64,000 bases of DNA from Maribacter polysiphoniae (GTDB lineage: Bacteria > Bacteroidota > Bacteroidia > Flavobacteriales > Flavobacteriaceae), in contig NZ_QGGQ01000008.1 in the NCBI RefSeq assembly GCF_003148665.1, positions 2,566 through 66,565 of the forward strand, in the 5' to 3' direction. Numbering within the stretch: position 1 is the stretch's first letter; every line of letters starts with the position of its first letter. Positions 32,527-42,344 of the stretch are shown piece by piece. Both the position numbers and the translations under genes were made by a program. Under the pieces are notes generated by a model. The model saw only the letters and a program-made list of their open reading frames with translations. It did no database searches and had not been told where the DNA came from.

Positions 32527-35139
32527 ATGAGGAGATTATTTCGTATTAATAACCCGAGCGCTAAAATAAGCTTATTATTTTTTGCCATAGTGCTTGCCTC
32601 CTGCAATGCACTCAAACGTGTTGACGAAAACGAACTTCTCCTTACAAAGAACACCATTTATGCCGATGGGGAAAAAGTGAACAATGAGGATATCCAAAGC
32701 CTTATCATTCAAAATCCCAATAGCACATTGTTGGGTTACCCCTTGCGATTGAATCTATATAACCTTGCCAAACAGAATCCGGATTCCTCCTTCCAAAATT
32801 GGCTCTATAAAAAGGAGAAAAGAAAAGACCGGTTGGTCAAGTTACTATCGGAAAAACAAGTGGTCAGACTTGGGGAATCCTTCTTGGTCAAAGGAATGAG
32901 TGAATGGCTGAAGAATATCGGCGAACCCCCAGCCGTCATAGACACTTCCGACACTCGAAGAACACTGGAAAGACTTAAGGCCTATTATAGCAGTAAAGGA
33001 TATTTCAATAACAACACCACCTATGAAATCGACACCCTTAAACGGGAAAAAAGAGCTGGGGTCGACTATAAGATCACTTTAGGCAAACCCTACATGATCG
33101 ACACCATATCGAACAAGATCTCCTCAAAAACCGTAGACTCGATTTATCATTTGAACAAGGCGCAATCCTTTATAAAGGAAGGGGAACAATTTGATTTGGT
33201 GAACTTTGAGAATGAACGTAAAAGGTTAACCTCTATTTTTCGTAATTCGGGAATCCGTAATTTTCAGGAAAGCTCAATCAACTACGCCATTACAAGGGAC
33301 TCAACCAAATCCGGGGACGACCAGAGTATGGGTATCGACCTTAATATCGATAATTTACGTACCAGAAACAACAATGATATTACCACCTCGGAATATCAAA
33401 TTGAGAAGTTCAAAAAAATCAACATCTACACCGACTTCATACTTGATGGCGAAGGGGAAGAGGATGGGAATAAAATCATCGAATACGACGGATATACAAT
33501 CCATTATAAGGACAAATTGAGGTTTAAACCCAAAACCTTAGGTGATGCCATTTTTTTCGAAAAGGACAGCATCTATAGGGAGGTTAACAGATCCAGGACC
33601 TATCGGCAGATTACCAACCTGAACGTTTTCAAATACCCTTCCTTAGCCTTTGAGACCGATAGTACACAAACAGGGCTTACCGCAAACATTTATTTAACCG
33701 AACGACCAAAATACTCATTGGGAATGGACTTGGATGTCTCCCACTCGAACATTCAGCAAGTAGGTTTGGCCTTTAGTCCATCCTTACAGGCTAGAAATCT
33801 ATTCAAAGGGGCAGAAAACCTTAGTTTAACCGGTAGGCTGAATGTGGGTTCATCGAACGACCAAAGCATTACCGCCACCGATAACCGTTTTTTCAACCTG
33901 TTGGAATTTGGTGCCGACATCAACCTGACCATTCCCAGGATCTGGTTCCCTTTTGTCAATACCGGCAAGATAATACCCAGTTATAGCCTACCCCAAACAA
34001 GGCTCTCCCTAGGGACTAGTTTTCAAAAAAACATTGGGCTTGACAAACAGACCTTCAACACCGTTCTGGGATATAATTGGACACCAAACGACCAAAGGCG
34101 TCACAGTTTAGAACTCCTAAATGTCCAATTTGTAAACAATGTGAACCCGGATAGATTTTTCAATGTTTACGAAAATACCTATGAACTTTTGGATGAAATA
34201 GCGGATTCCTATGATGATCCCGATGCCTATCCTGAACTCGCTGATTATTTTGAGACCAGTGCGGATAGTGATGACCCTAATTTGATCATCCCCTCTGGTA
34301 CGTCAGGATTTACCCAAGCCATTATCGATGGCACTGTTTCTTCGACAAGTGATGATTATGACGACGTACGCAGCATTGAGGAAAGAAGGGACCGGCTTAC
34401 AGAGAACAACCTCATTTTCGCTACGAATTACACCTTTAACAAAAACAACAAAAACGGAATTACCGATAATAGTTTTCATCGTTTTCGATGGAAAATCGAA
34501 AGCGCCGGCAATCTCCTCTCAGCACTTTCGTATGTCATCCCATTTTACGAGAAGGATGGTGATCTTTTGGTCTTTGACGTACCCTATTCCCAATATATCA
34601 AAACCGAATTCGATTATATCAAGTACTGGGATTTAAGACAATCCAAGGTTTTGGCGTTTCGAAGTTTCTTTGGCATAGCCGTACCTTATGGCAATTCGGA
34701 CAATATTCCTTTTGTACGAAGTTATTTTGCAGGAGGCTCCAACGACAATAGAGCATGGAGTCCCTATTCACTCGGGCCTGGAAAAACAAATGAAGTCAAT
34801 GATTTCAATGAGGCAAATCTAAAATTAGCCTTCAATCTTGAGTATCGGTTTCCTGTGGTGGGCGATATAAAAGGAGCCCTTTTTGCGGATGCAGGTAATA
34901 TATGGAACGTATTTGACAGTGAGGATGACCCAGACAAAACCTTCAATGGTGTCGATTCGCTTGCCGATATAGCTTTAGGCACTGGTTTCGGCATTCGGTA
35001 TGACTTCACATATTTTTTAATCAGGGTAGATTTGGGCTTTAAAACCTATAACCCAGCCGAAGAAATTTCGAAAAGATGGTTCAGGGACTATAATTTTGCA
35101 AATTCAGTACTACAAATAGGTATAAACTACCCCTTTTAA
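32527..35139 (+). CDS. tamL: TamL-type outer-membrane assembly lipoprotein (BamA/TamA superfamily)
   Basis: The 870-residue lipoprotein has a signal peptide with lipobox LASC (Cys26), POTRA-type segments in the first half (phrases such as YYSSKGYFNN and RLTSIFRNSGIRNF) and a C-terminal 16-stranded surface-antigen barrel ending INYPF with a terminal Phe. A loop with a 'SADSDDPN' acidic insert is present near residue 578. TamL with an inner-membrane TamB is thought to assemble outer-membrane proteins or move lipids; tamB is not in the window. I chose ATG 32527 over TTG 32518. Confidence 0.92.
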   Translation: MRRLFRINNPSAKISLLFFAIVLASCNALKRVDENELLLTKNTIYADGEKVNNEDIQSLIIQNPNSTLLGYPLRLNLYNLAKQNPDSSFQNWLYKKEKRKDRLVKLLSEKQVVRLGESFLVKGMSEWLKNIGEPPAVIDTSDTRRTLERLKAYYSSKGYFNNNTTYEIDTLKREKRAGVDYKITLGKPYMIDTISNKISSKTVDSIYHLNKAQSFIKEGEQFDLVNFENERKRLTSIFRNSGIRNFQESSINYAITRDSTKSGDDQSMGIDLNIDNLRTRNNNDITTSEYQIEKFKKINIYTDFILDGEGEEDGNKIIEYDGYTIHYKDKLRFKPKTLGDAIFFEKDSIYREVNRSRTYRQITNLNVFKYPSLAFETDSTQTGLTANIYLTERPKYSLGMDLDVSHSNIQQVGLAFSPSLQARNLFKGAENLSLTGRLNVGSSNDQSITATDNRFFNLLEFGADINLTIPRIWFPFVNTGKIIPSYSLPQTRLSLGTSFQKNIGLDKQTFNTVLGYNWTPNDQRRHSLELLNVQFVNNVNPDRFFNVYENTYELLDEIADSYDDPDAYPELADYFETSADSDDPNLIIPSGTSGFTQAIIDGTVSSTSDDYDDVRSIEERRDRLTENNLIFATNYTFNKNNKNGITDNSFHRFRWKIESAGNLLSALSYVIPFYEKDGDLLVFDVPYSQYIKTEFDYIKYWDLRQSKVLAFRSFFGIAVPYGNSDNIPFVRSYFAGGSNDNRAWSPYSLGPGKTNEVNDFNEANLKLAFNLEYRFPVVGDIKGALFADAGNIWNVFDSEDDPDKTFNGVDSLADIALGTGFGIRYDFTYFLIRVDLGFKTYNPAEEISKRWFRDYNFANSVLQIGINYPF

Positions 35140-35153
35140 ACTTAATTATTTCT

Positions 35154-35161
35154 TACTTTTG
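35154..35161 (+). promoter_or_regulatory. -7 element of the fbaA promoter
   Basis: TACTTTTG matches TAnnTTTG, 37 bp before the fbaA ATG. Confidence 0.5.
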
Positions 35162-35198
35162 TGCTTCACTTTTTTAATAAATTTAAAGCCAAACAATT

Positions 35199-36266
35199 AT
35201 GGGCCATAATATTAAGCCTGGTGTAGCCACTGGGGACCAAGTTCAGGAGATTTTCAAATATGCAAAGGATAAAGGATTTGCTCTTCCAGGAGTAAACGTT
35301 ATTGGTTCTGACACCATCAACGGTGTGCTTGAAACCGCTGCTTCCTTAAACTCTCCCGTAATCTTACAATTTTCAAATGGCGGTGCTCAATTCAACGCCG
35401 GTAAAGGGTTGTCCAACGAAAACCAGCGTGCTGCCGTTCTTGGTGCCGTTGCCGGGGCCAAACACGTTCATCAAATGGCAGAAGCCTACGGGGCAACTGT
35501 TATTCTTCATACAGACCACTGTGCAAAAAAATTATTGCCTTGGATCGACGGTATGTTGGATGCCAGTGAAAAACACTTCGCAGAAACAGGTAAACCATTG
35601 TTCAGCTCACACATGATCGACCTTTCCGAAGAGCCAATCGAGGAGAATATCGAATTGTGCAAAGGATATCTTGAGAGAATGAGCAAGATGGGCATGACCT
35701 TGGAAATAGAATTGGGTATTACAGGTGGTGAGGAAGATGGTGTTGACAATTCCGATGTTGATGATTCCAAATTATACACCCAACCAGAAGAAGTAGCTTA
35801 CGCTTACGAAGAGCTTTCCAAAGTAAGTCCTAGATTTACCATTGCAGCTGCTTTTGGTAACGTACATGGTGTATACAAGCCTGGTAACGTAAAATTAACC
35901 CCGAAAATCCTTAAGAATTCCCAAGAGTATATCACTAAAAAATATGGTGTCGAAAACAATCATATCGACTTTGTATTCCACGGAGGTTCTGGATCTACAG
36001 TAGAGGAAATCAGGGAAGCCATTGGTTACGGTGTTATCAAGATGAATATCGATACCGATTTACAATATGCCTTCTTAGCCGGTGTTAGGGATTATATCCA
36101 GGACAACAAGGATTTTCTACAATCACAGATTGGCAATCCTAATGGACCCGATGAGCCCAACAAAAAATATTACGATCCAAGGGTATGGTTACGCGCAGGT
36201 GAAAAGACCTTTATCGACCGTTTGAAAAAAGCGTTCGAAGACCTTAACAATGTAAATACTTTATAA
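35199..36266 (+). CDS. fbaA: Class II fructose-bisphosphate aldolase
   Basis: The 355-residue Zn2+ enzyme cleaves fructose 1,6-bisphosphate into triose phosphates. The zinc and substrate sites are visible: HTDHCAKKLLPW (about residue 106), EIELGITGGEEDGVDN, the HG of FGNVHGVYKPG, VFHGGSGST and KMNIDTDLQ. Length fits the class IIA type. accD follows 17 bp downstream. Confidence 0.96.
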   Translation: MGHNIKPGVATGDQVQEIFKYAKDKGFALPGVNVIGSDTINGVLETAASLNSPVILQFSNGGAQFNAGKGLSNENQRAAVLGAVAGAKHVHQMAEAYGATVILHTDHCAKKLLPWIDGMLDASEKHFAETGKPLFSSHMIDLSEEPIEENIELCKGYLERMSKMGMTLEIELGITGGEEDGVDNSDVDDSKLYTQPEEVAYAYEELSKVSPRFTIAAAFGNVHGVYKPGNVKLTPKILKNSQEYITKKYGVENNHIDFVFHGGSGSTVEEIREAIGYGVIKMNIDTDLQYAFLAGVRDYIQDNKDFLQSQIGNPNGPDEPNKKYYDPRVWLRAGEKTFIDRLKKAFEDLNNVNTL

Positions 36267-36292
36267 AAGTAGTTTAACCCAATATGGAAGAT

Positions 36293-37153
36293 ATGTCGTT
36301 GTGGTTCAAAAGAAAGGAAAAAGGAATACAAACAGCCACTGAGGAAAAAAAAGACACCCCAAAGGGCTTGTGGTACAAGTCCCCAACAGGTAAGATCGTT
36401 GAATCCGAGGAATTGGCCAAAAATTTCTATGTTAGCCCTGAAGATGATTATCATGTTCGAATTGGCAGCAAAGAATATTTCGAGATTCTTTTTGACGACA
36501 ACAAGTTTACCGAATTGGATGCCAAGTTGCACTCAAAAGACCCCCTTAAATTCACCGATACCAAAAAGTATACGGATCGATTGAAGGCGGCACAAAAGAA
36601 AACCGGACTTAAAGATGCCGTACGCACGGGCTTTGGCAAATCCTTGGGAAAGGATGTCGTCATCTGCTGTATGGATTTTAATTTTATCGGGGGTTCTATG
36701 GGTAGCGTTGTAGGTGAGAAAATATCAAGGGGTATAGATTACGCCATTAAAAAGAAAGTGCCTTTTGTCATGATTTCAAAATCCGGGGGAGCCCGAATGA
36801 TGGAAGCTGCTTTATCTTTAATGCAATTGGCCAAGACTTCTGCAAAAATAGCGCAGTTGGCCGAGGCCAAACTACCCTATATCTCATTGTGTACAGACCC
36901 TACAACGGGAGGCACTACGGCATCCTATGCGATGTTGGGCGATATAAACATTTCCGAACCTGGTGCATTGATTGGATTTGCAGGACCTCGTGTAGTAAAA
37001 GAAGCAACGGGCAAAGATCTGCCTGATGATTTCCAAACTGCCGAATTTGTCCAGGAACATGGATTTTTGGATTTCATAACACATAGAAGGGATTTAAAGA
37101 AAAAAATAAACCTTTATATTGATTTGATCCAAAACAATCCGGTTCGCAAATAA
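36293..37153 (+). CDS. accD: Acetyl-CoA carboxylase carboxyltransferase subunit beta, without zinc ribbon
   Basis: The product (286 residues from the ATG at 36293; an ATG at 36284 would add three) is the beta subunit of the transferase that makes malonyl-CoA. The C-terminal crotonase-like domain is intact: [45 protein letters not shown], and FAGPRVV. The N-terminal zinc ribbon of canonical AccD (CPxC...CPxC) has lost all four Cys: the equivalent stretches read YKSPTGKI and YVSPEDDYH. From memory this is seen in other Flavobacteriaceae, so it is a lineage trait and not a defect. I prefer 36293 because homologues start M-x-WFKR. Confidence 0.93.
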   Translation: MSLWFKRKEKGIQTATEEKKDTPKGLWYKSPTGKIVESEELAKNFYVSPEDDYHVRIGSKEYFEILFDDNKFTELDAKLHSKDPLKFTDTKKYTDRLKAAQKKTGLKDAVRTGFGKSLGKDVVICCMDFNFIGGSMGSVVGEKISRGIDYAIKKKVPFVMISKSGGARMMEAALSLMQLAKTSAKIAQLAEAKLPYISLCTDPTTGGTTASYAMLGDINISEPGALIGFAGPRVVKEATGKDLPDDFQTAEFVQEHGFLDFITHRRDLKKKINLYIDLIQNNPVRK

Positions 37154-37187
37154 AAAACACTATGCTTCTTGAAACCAAAATTATTAG

Positions 37188-37195
37188 TATCTTTG
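37188..37195 (+). promoter_or_regulatory. -7 element of the rpsO promoter
   Basis: TATCTTTG matches the consensus and lies 54 bp before the rpsO ATG. TTG at 37169-37171 (spacer 16) is a candidate -33 half. Confidence 0.6.
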
Positions 37196-37249
37196 CGCCC
37201 TGATTGAAAATCAATCATATACATAAAAATCATTTAATATAATATTGGA

Positions 37250-37519
37250 ATGTATCTAACAAAAGAGATTAAGGCCGAGATATTCAAAAAACACGGCGGT
37301 AAAGAGGAGAACACAGGTTCTACGGAAGGTCAAATTGCTTTGTTCACACATCGCATCAACCATTTAACGGGTCACCTTAAAAGAAACCACAAAGATTATA
37401 ACACCGAACGTTCATTGGTAAGACTGGTAGGTAAAAGAAGAAGTCTACTGGATTACTTGAAAAAGAAAGATATTGTAAAATATCGTGAGCTTATCAAAGA
37501 ATTAGGTATTAGAAAATAG
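37250..37519 (+). CDS. rpsO: Small ribosomal subunit protein uS15
   Basis: The 89-residue ribosomal protein has the normal length and the phrase GSTEGQIALFTHRINHLTGHLK, followed by KDYNTERSLVRLVGKRRSLLDYLKK. It binds the 16S central domain. The rpsO-pnp gene pair is conserved in bacteria; here an intrinsic terminator separates them. Confidence 0.98.
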   Translation: MYLTKEIKAEIFKKHGGKEENTGSTEGQIALFTHRINHLTGHLKRNHKDYNTERSLVRLVGKRRSLLDYLKKKDIVKYRELIKELGIRK

Positions 37520-37524
37520 AACTT

Positions 37525-37553
37525 AAAAGGGGAAGCTAGGCTTCCCCTTTTTT
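37525..37553 (+). terminator. Terminator after rpsO
   Basis: AAAAGGGGAAGC, loop TAG, GCTTCCCCTTTT followed by further T residues; a 12-bp near-perfect stem. Confidence 0.92.
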
Positions 37554-37641
37554 ATATACTCCTAAGTCCAGGATTCAAAAAAGGACAAATTCAAAAAGCT
37601 GCACTCAGTTTTTCATTGGTCAACACACAACAACACAACAA

Positions 37642-37702
37642 CATCCGACCAGTAAGAATGGCGGATGGACCATTGTTTAACAAACCTGAAAGAATCAGGT
37701 TT
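37642..37702 (+). promoter_or_regulatory. Hairpin-forming pnp 5' leader
   Basis: Two stems precede pnp: CATCCG (37642-37647) with CGGATG (37662-37667), and AAACCTGA (37682-37689) with TCAGGTTT (37695-37702), the latter 12 bp before the ATG. An alternative pairing AATGG/CCATT (37657-37661, 37670-37674) would exclude the first. Autoregulation by PNPase is known in E. coli; here it is an inference. Confidence 0.4.
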
Positions 37703-37714
37703 TAAATCGTATTT

Positions 37715-39946
37715 ATGATTCCAAAAGTATTTAAAGAGGTCATTGACCTTGGTGACGGTAGGGAAATTTCCATCGAAACCGGAAAATTGGCAAAACAGGC
37801 CCATGGTTCTGTTGTTGTTCAGTCAGGAAAATGTATGTTATTATGTACAGTAGTTTCCAACTACAAACAATCTGATGTTGATTTCTTACCCTTAACAGTA
37901 GATTATCGAGAAAAATTTGCCGCTGCTGGTCGTTACCCTGGTGGATTCTTCAAAAGAGAAGCAAGACCTAGTGATGGTGAAGTATTGACCATGAGACTGG
38001 TAGATCGTGTATTGCGACCACTATTCCCTAAGGATTATCACTCTGAAACCCAGGTGATGATTCAATTAATGTCGAATGATGAAGAGGTTATGCCTGATGC
38101 CATGGCTGGTTTGGCCGCATCTGCCGCCATTCAATTATCCGATTTCCCTTTTGAATGTGCCATTTCAGAAGCAAGGGTTGGCCGTATCAACGGAGAGTTT
38201 GTCATTAACCCAACAAGAGCGCAATTAGAGGAGTCCGACATTGACATGATGATTGGTGCCTCCGCTGATTCCGTAATGATGGTTGAAGGTGAGATGGACG
38301 AAATCTCGGAAGAAGAAATGGCCGACGCCATCAAATTCGCACATGAAGCCATTAAGGTACAATGTGCAGCCCAATTACGTTTGGCCGAAGCTTTCGGTAA
38401 GAAGGAAGTTCGTGAATATGAAGCGGAAAGGGAAGATGGGGAATTAGCCAAAAAAATTCATGATTTGGCTTATGACAAGGTTTACGCAATTGCCAAGGCC
38501 GGTTCATCCAAGCACGAAAGAAGTGCTTCATTCGCAGCGATCAAAGAAGAGATCACAGCATCCTTTTCTGAAGAGGAAATAGCGGATTTCGGGGATTTAA
38601 TCTCCAAATATTACAATAAAGCGGAAAAAGCAGCCGTACGTGACCTTACCCTTAAGGAAGGTTTACGTTTGGACGGAAGGAAAACCAACGAGATCAGACC
38701 TATCTGGTGTGAAGTTGACTACCTACCTTCTACGCATGGTTCTTCAATTTTCACCCGTGGTGAAACCCAAGCATTGGCTACTGTTACCCTAGGTACCTCT
38801 AGAGATGCAAATAAAATTGACATGCCATCTTACGAAGGTGAAGAGAATTTCTATTTACACTATAACTTCCCTCCTTTTTGTACTGGGGAAGCACGACCTA
38901 TTCGTGGAACGTCACGAAGGGAAGTCGGTCACGGTAACTTAGCACAACGCGCCTTGAAAGGAATGATTCCTGCGGATTGCCCTTATACTGTACGAGTTGT
39001 TTCTGAAGTATTGGAATCCAATGGTTCCTCCTCAATGGCAACGGTTTGTGCCGGTACCATGGCTTTGATGGATGCAGGTGTGCAAATGAAAAAACCAGTT
39101 TCCGGTATTGCAATGGGATTGATTTCCGATAGCGAAACAGGGGAATATGCCGTACTTTCCGATATTTTGGGTGATGAAGATCACTTGGGTGATATGGACT
39201 TTAAAGTAACCGGTACTGCAGATGGTATTACTGCCTGTCAAATGGATATTAAAGTAAAAGGATTGTCATACGAAATCTTAGTGAATGCATTGCAACAAGC
39301 TAGGGAAGGTCGTCTACACATTCTTAAGAAGTTGACAGATACGATTCCTGCTCCGGCTGCTGATGTGAAACCTCATTCACCGAAAATGGTTACCCGTACT
39401 ATTCCTAATGAATTTATTGGCGCACTTATTGGCCCAGGAGGTAAAGTTATCCAAGAACTTCAAAAAGAAACAGGAACTACCATTGTTATCAATGAAGATC
39501 CCGTAACTGAGGAAGGTATTGTTGAAATCTTAGGTACAGACCAAAATGGTATCGATGCCGTATTGGCAAAAATCGATTCGTTGATGTTCAAACCTCAAGT
39601 TGGAAGTGTTTATGAAGTCAAGGTCATCAAGATGTTGGATTTTGGTGCCGTGGTAGAATATGCCGAAGCTCCAGGAAATGAAGTATTGTTGCATGTATCC
39701 GAATTAGCTTGGGAACGCACCGAAAATGTTAGCGATGTCGTTAACATGGGCGATGTATTTGACGTAAAATACTTAGGTGTCGATCCTAGGACCCGTAAAG
39801 ACAAGGTTTCTAGAAAGGCCCTTTTACCAAAACCGGAAGGCTACGTGGAAAGACCACCAAGAAACGATAAAGATCGTGGACGCGGAAGGGATGATCGACG
39901 TGGAGGCGGAAGAGACAACCGTGATCGCAAACCAAGAAGGGATTAG
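37715..39946 (+). CDS. pnp: Polynucleotide phosphorylase
   Basis: The 743-residue exoribonuclease degrades RNA 3' to 5' with phosphate. Two RNase PH domains (about 5-220 and 310-540) flank an all-helical linker, followed by a KH domain ([20 protein letters not shown] near 563) and an S1 domain ([21 protein letters not shown] near 630). The tail is rich in Arg, Asp and Gly ([15 protein letters not shown]) and may bind RNA. The next gene is the primary sigma factor. Confidence 0.98.
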   Translation: MIPKVFKEVIDLGDGREISIETGKLAKQAHGSVVVQSGKCMLLCTVVSNYKQSDVDFLPLTVDYREKFAAAGRYPGGFFKREARPSDGEVLTMRLVDRVLRPLFPKDYHSETQVMIQLMSNDEEVMPDAMAGLAASAAIQLSDFPFECAISEARVGRINGEFVINPTRAQLEESDIDMMIGASADSVMMVEGEMDEISEEEMADAIKFAHEAIKVQCAAQLRLAEAFGKKEVREYEAEREDGELAKKIHDLAYDKVYAIAKAGSSKHERSASFAAIKEEITASFSEEEIADFGDLISKYYNKAEKAAVRDLTLKEGLRLDGRKTNEIRPIWCEVDYLPSTHGSSIFTRGETQALATVTLGTSRDANKIDMPSYEGEENFYLHYNFPPFCTGEARPIRGTSRREVGHGNLAQRALKGMIPADCPYTVRVVSEVLESNGSSSMATVCAGTMALMDAGVQMKKPVSGIAMGLISDSETGEYAVLSDILGDEDHLGDMDFKVTGTADGITACQMDIKVKGLSYEILVNALQQAREGRLHILKKLTDTIPAPAADVKPHSPKMVTRTIPNEFIGALIGPGGKVIQELQKETGTTIVINEDPVTEEGIVEILGTDQNGIDAVLAKIDSLMFKPQVGSVYEVKVIKMLDFGAVVEYAEAPGNEVLLHVSELAWERTENVSDVVNMGDVFDVKYLGVDPRTRKDKVSRKALLPKPEGYVERPPRNDKDRGRGRDDRRGGGRDNRDRKPRRD

Positions 39947-39975
39947 TTGACAACACCCTTTTTGATTAAATATTC

Positions 39976-40006
39976 AAGCCCTGACAGCAACGTCAGGGCT
40001 TTTTTT
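39976..40006 (+). terminator. Terminator after pnp
   Basis: AAGCCCTGAC, loop AGCAAC, GTCAGGGCTT plus T tract; a 10-bp perfect stem. Confidence 0.93.
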
Positions 40007-40104
40007 ATGGTTAATTGAAAAATAATTTACCCCGTTTGTAACATTTGCCTCTTTTTTACGTATAAATATATGCAGTCTATGCAACTTGAACTTAAATATA
40101 GTAG

Positions 40105-40968
40105 ATGAGACAGCTTAAGATTACAAAACAGGTTACCAATAGGGAAACCGCATCTTTGGACAAGTACTTGCAAGAAATTGGCAAAGTGGATTTGATTACC
40201 GCAGATGAAGAAGTAGAATTGGCACAACGAATCAAGGCAGGCGACCAGATCGCTCTTGAAAAACTTACAAAGGCCAATCTTCGATTCGTAGTATCAGTCG
40301 CCAAACAGTACCAAAACCAGGGACTTACTCTACCTGATTTGATCAATGAAGGAAACTTGGGATTGATTAAAGCAGCACAGCGATTCGACGAAACCCGTGG
40401 ATTTAAATTTATCTCATACGCCGTATGGTGGATTCGTCAATCCATATTACAAGCATTGGCCGAACAATCACGTATCGTTCGTTTGCCCTTGAACAAGATT
40501 GGATCGATCAATAAGATCAACAAAACCTTTGCCTTTCTAGAGCAAGCGCATGAAAGAATGCCTTCTGCCGAGGAAATCGCCAAGGAATTGGACATGACCG
40601 TTGAGGATGTAAAACAATCCTTGAAAAACTCAGGCCGTCACGTATCTATGGATGCTCCCTTGATTGCCGGTGAGGACTCTAACCTATACGATGTACTTCG
40701 AAGTGGTGAATCCCCCAATCCAGATAGGGAATTATTGCATGAATCATTGCGTACTGAAATTGAACGCGCTTTGGAAACCCTTACTCCTAGGGAAGCCGAT
40801 GTTATTCGTCTATACTTTGGTTTGGCCGGACAACATTCGATGACCTTAGAGGAAATCGGTGAAACATTCGACCTTACAAGGGAAAGGGTTCGTCAAATCA
40901 AGGAAAAAGCGATTCGACGCCTAAAACACACTTCAAGAAGTAAAATTTTGAAGACCTATCTAGGATAG
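40105..40968 (+). CDS. rpoD: Primary (housekeeping) sigma-70 factor, short Bacteroidota type
   Basis: The 287-residue sigma factor lacks region 1.1 and the long non-conserved region of E. coli RpoD. Region 1.2 ([22 protein letters not shown]), region 2 ([19 protein letters not shown] to [16 protein letters not shown]), region 3 ([13 protein letters not shown]) and region 4 ([15 protein letters not shown] to [16 protein letters not shown]) are complete. It directs RNA polymerase to TAnnTTTG promoters, many of which precede genes in this window. Confidence 0.95.
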   Translation: MRQLKITKQVTNRETASLDKYLQEIGKVDLITADEEVELAQRIKAGDQIALEKLTKANLRFVVSVAKQYQNQGLTLPDLINEGNLGLIKAAQRFDETRGFKFISYAVWWIRQSILQALAEQSRIVRLPLNKIGSINKINKTFAFLEQAHERMPSAEEIAKELDMTVEDVKQSLKNSGRHVSMDAPLIAGEDSNLYDVLRSGESPNPDRELLHESLRTEIERALETLTPREADVIRLYFGLAGQHSMTLEEIGETFDLTRERVRQIKEKAIRRLKHTSRSKILKTYLG

Positions 40969-41084
40969 GTTAATTGCAATACCAATAACGTTAAATTCTC
41001 CTTAAATTGGAAATTTGGCATATATATTGTAATTTTATAGATAACAACAGTTTATCATGACTGTTCGTTTTTTGATTGATGAAT

Positions 41085-41111
41085 AAACTCCGGCTGATTA
41101 CCGGAGTTTTT
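41085..41111 (+). terminator. Terminator after the sigma factor gene
   Basis: AAACTCCGG, loop CTGATTA, CCGGAGTTT and T tract, about 120 bp after the sigma factor stop. The 41112-41302 stretch that follows contains only the peroxiredoxin promoter region, with TATCTTTA near 41257-41264. Confidence 0.9.
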
Positions 41112-41302
41112 CATTTTACACCTTTTCGCATACCATCCAAAGTTTGTAAAAGACCTTTACCCACCCTTTTCCTCAATATATATACCGCTGTTAATGAATT
41201 TATAAAATACTGTATATGTAACAATTGTGGCTTATATCCACCCTCCTTCCAAAGTATCTTTAGACTACAGAATCAAGTTATCTTTAATATAAAAACAATA
41301 CC

Positions 41303-42013
41303 ATGGAAGAACAATTGGAACAGGTAATCAGTATGCCAAGAATTGGCGATGCTGCCCCAGCGTTTAAAGCAGTAACCACACAAGGTGATATTAATTTTCC
41401 CGCCGATTACAAGGATAGTTGGGTCATTTTATTCAGTCACCCTGCCGACTTCACTCCCGTATGCACGTCAGAGTTTATGACATTCGCTACTATGGAGGAA
41501 AAATTCAATAAAGCAAATTGTAAACTGGTCGGTCTTTCAATCGATGGCCTCTATAGCCACATCGCATGGCTAAGAACCATTAAGGAAAAAATAGAATATA
41601 AAGGCATGAAGAATGTCGAAGTCAACTTCCCCTTGATCGAGGACATTACCATGGAAGTCGCAAAAAAATATGGGATGATACAACCCAATGAAGATTCCAC
41701 TAAGGCAGTACGGGCCGTATTCTTCATTGACCCCAAAGGAATTATAAGGACCATCATCTATTACCCCCTAAGTTTGGGAAGAAATTTTGATGAACTTTAC
41801 AGGGTAATCATCGCCCTTCAGGCCGCCGACGAATTCGGTGTGGCAACACCCGCAGATTGGTACCCCGGTGATGATGTCATCATTGGCCCAGCAGGTTCCT
41901 GTGGTAGTGCCAAGGACAGAATGGAAGACGGGGACATTGATTGTAAGGATTGGTTTTTCTGTACCAAAAAACTGGATAAGGATACCGTCATGGATAGGGT
42001 ACTTAAAAAATAA
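41303..42013 (+). CDS. Peroxiredoxin, Prx6/archaeal-type
   Basis: The 236-residue cytosolic peroxidase reduces H2O2 and organic peroxides. The peroxidatic Cys54 is in FTPVCTSEF and the Prx6-class Arg/His context is present. C-terminal Cys200, Cys214 and Cys220 match the pattern of archaeal peroxiredoxins (a Cys pair six residues apart, CKDWFFC), which can resolve the sulfenic acid, so it need not be a true 1-Cys enzyme. Naming as Prx6-like is by recalled alignment. It forms a single-gene unit with its own terminator. Confidence 0.92.
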   Translation: MEEQLEQVISMPRIGDAAPAFKAVTTQGDINFPADYKDSWVILFSHPADFTPVCTSEFMTFATMEEKFNKANCKLVGLSIDGLYSHIAWLRTIKEKIEYKGMKNVEVNFPLIEDITMEVAKKYGMIQPNEDSTKAVRAVFFIDPKGIIRTIIYYPLSLGRNFDELYRVIIALQAADEFGVATPADWYPGDDVIIGPAGSCGSAKDRMEDGDIDCKDWFFCTKKLDKDTVMDRVLKK

Positions 42014-42034
42014 CCCATATTCATTTTATGATAT

Positions 42035-42078
42035 AAACAGGCAACAGGCGTATAAATACCTGTTGCCTGTTTGGTTTT
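42035..42078 (+). terminator. Terminator after the peroxiredoxin gene
   Basis: A 14-bp perfect stem (AAACAGGCAACAGG at 42035-42048 and its complement at 42059-42072) with a 10-nt loop is followed by GGTTTTAT. Confidence 0.88.
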
Positions 42079-42097
42079 ATAATGCGGAACAAACAAC

Positions 42098-42105
42098 TAC
42101 ATTTG
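42098..42105 (+). promoter_or_regulatory. -7 element upstream of the VF530 gene
   Basis: TACATTTG matches TAnnTTTG, 17 bp before the ATG at 42123. TTTG at 42070-42073 is a possible but distant -33 half. Confidence 0.5.
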
Positions 42106-42122
42106 TCACAAGTTTTGAAACT

Positions 42123-42344
42123 ATGGAGAACACACAACCCAACAACCCCCTGCACGGTGTAAAATTAGCGGACATTTTGGAGTATCTTACCCAAAAGTAT
42201 ACCTGGGAAGAATTGGCGAATCAAATCAACATCAACTGCTTCAAAAACAATCCTTCAATAAAATCATCATTGCGTTTTTTGAGAAAAACACCTTGGGCCC
42301 GTGAAAAAGTGGAACAATTTTATTTACATTCAATTCGACAATAA
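42123..42344 (+). CDS. VF530 family DNA-binding protein (DUF2132)
   Basis: The 73-residue protein consists of the single VF530 domain: [20 protein letters not shown], then [40 protein letters not shown]. It matches the normal domain length. Family members are small helical proteins of poorly known function, noted as DNA-binding. The start is set by the ATG at 42123; the open frame continues upstream through the peroxiredoxin gene, but that part is not used. trmL begins directly after the stop. Confidence 0.88.
   Translation: MENTQPNNPLHGVKLADILEYLTQKYTWEELANQININCFKNNPSIKSSLRFLRKTPWAREKVEQFYLHSIRQ

Noticed and set aside
41076-41327. Open frame of 83 codons before the peroxiredoxin gene
   Set aside because: It runs through the sigma-factor terminator and the peroxiredoxin promoter, lacks a coherent protein composition, and overlaps the peroxiredoxin start in another frame.
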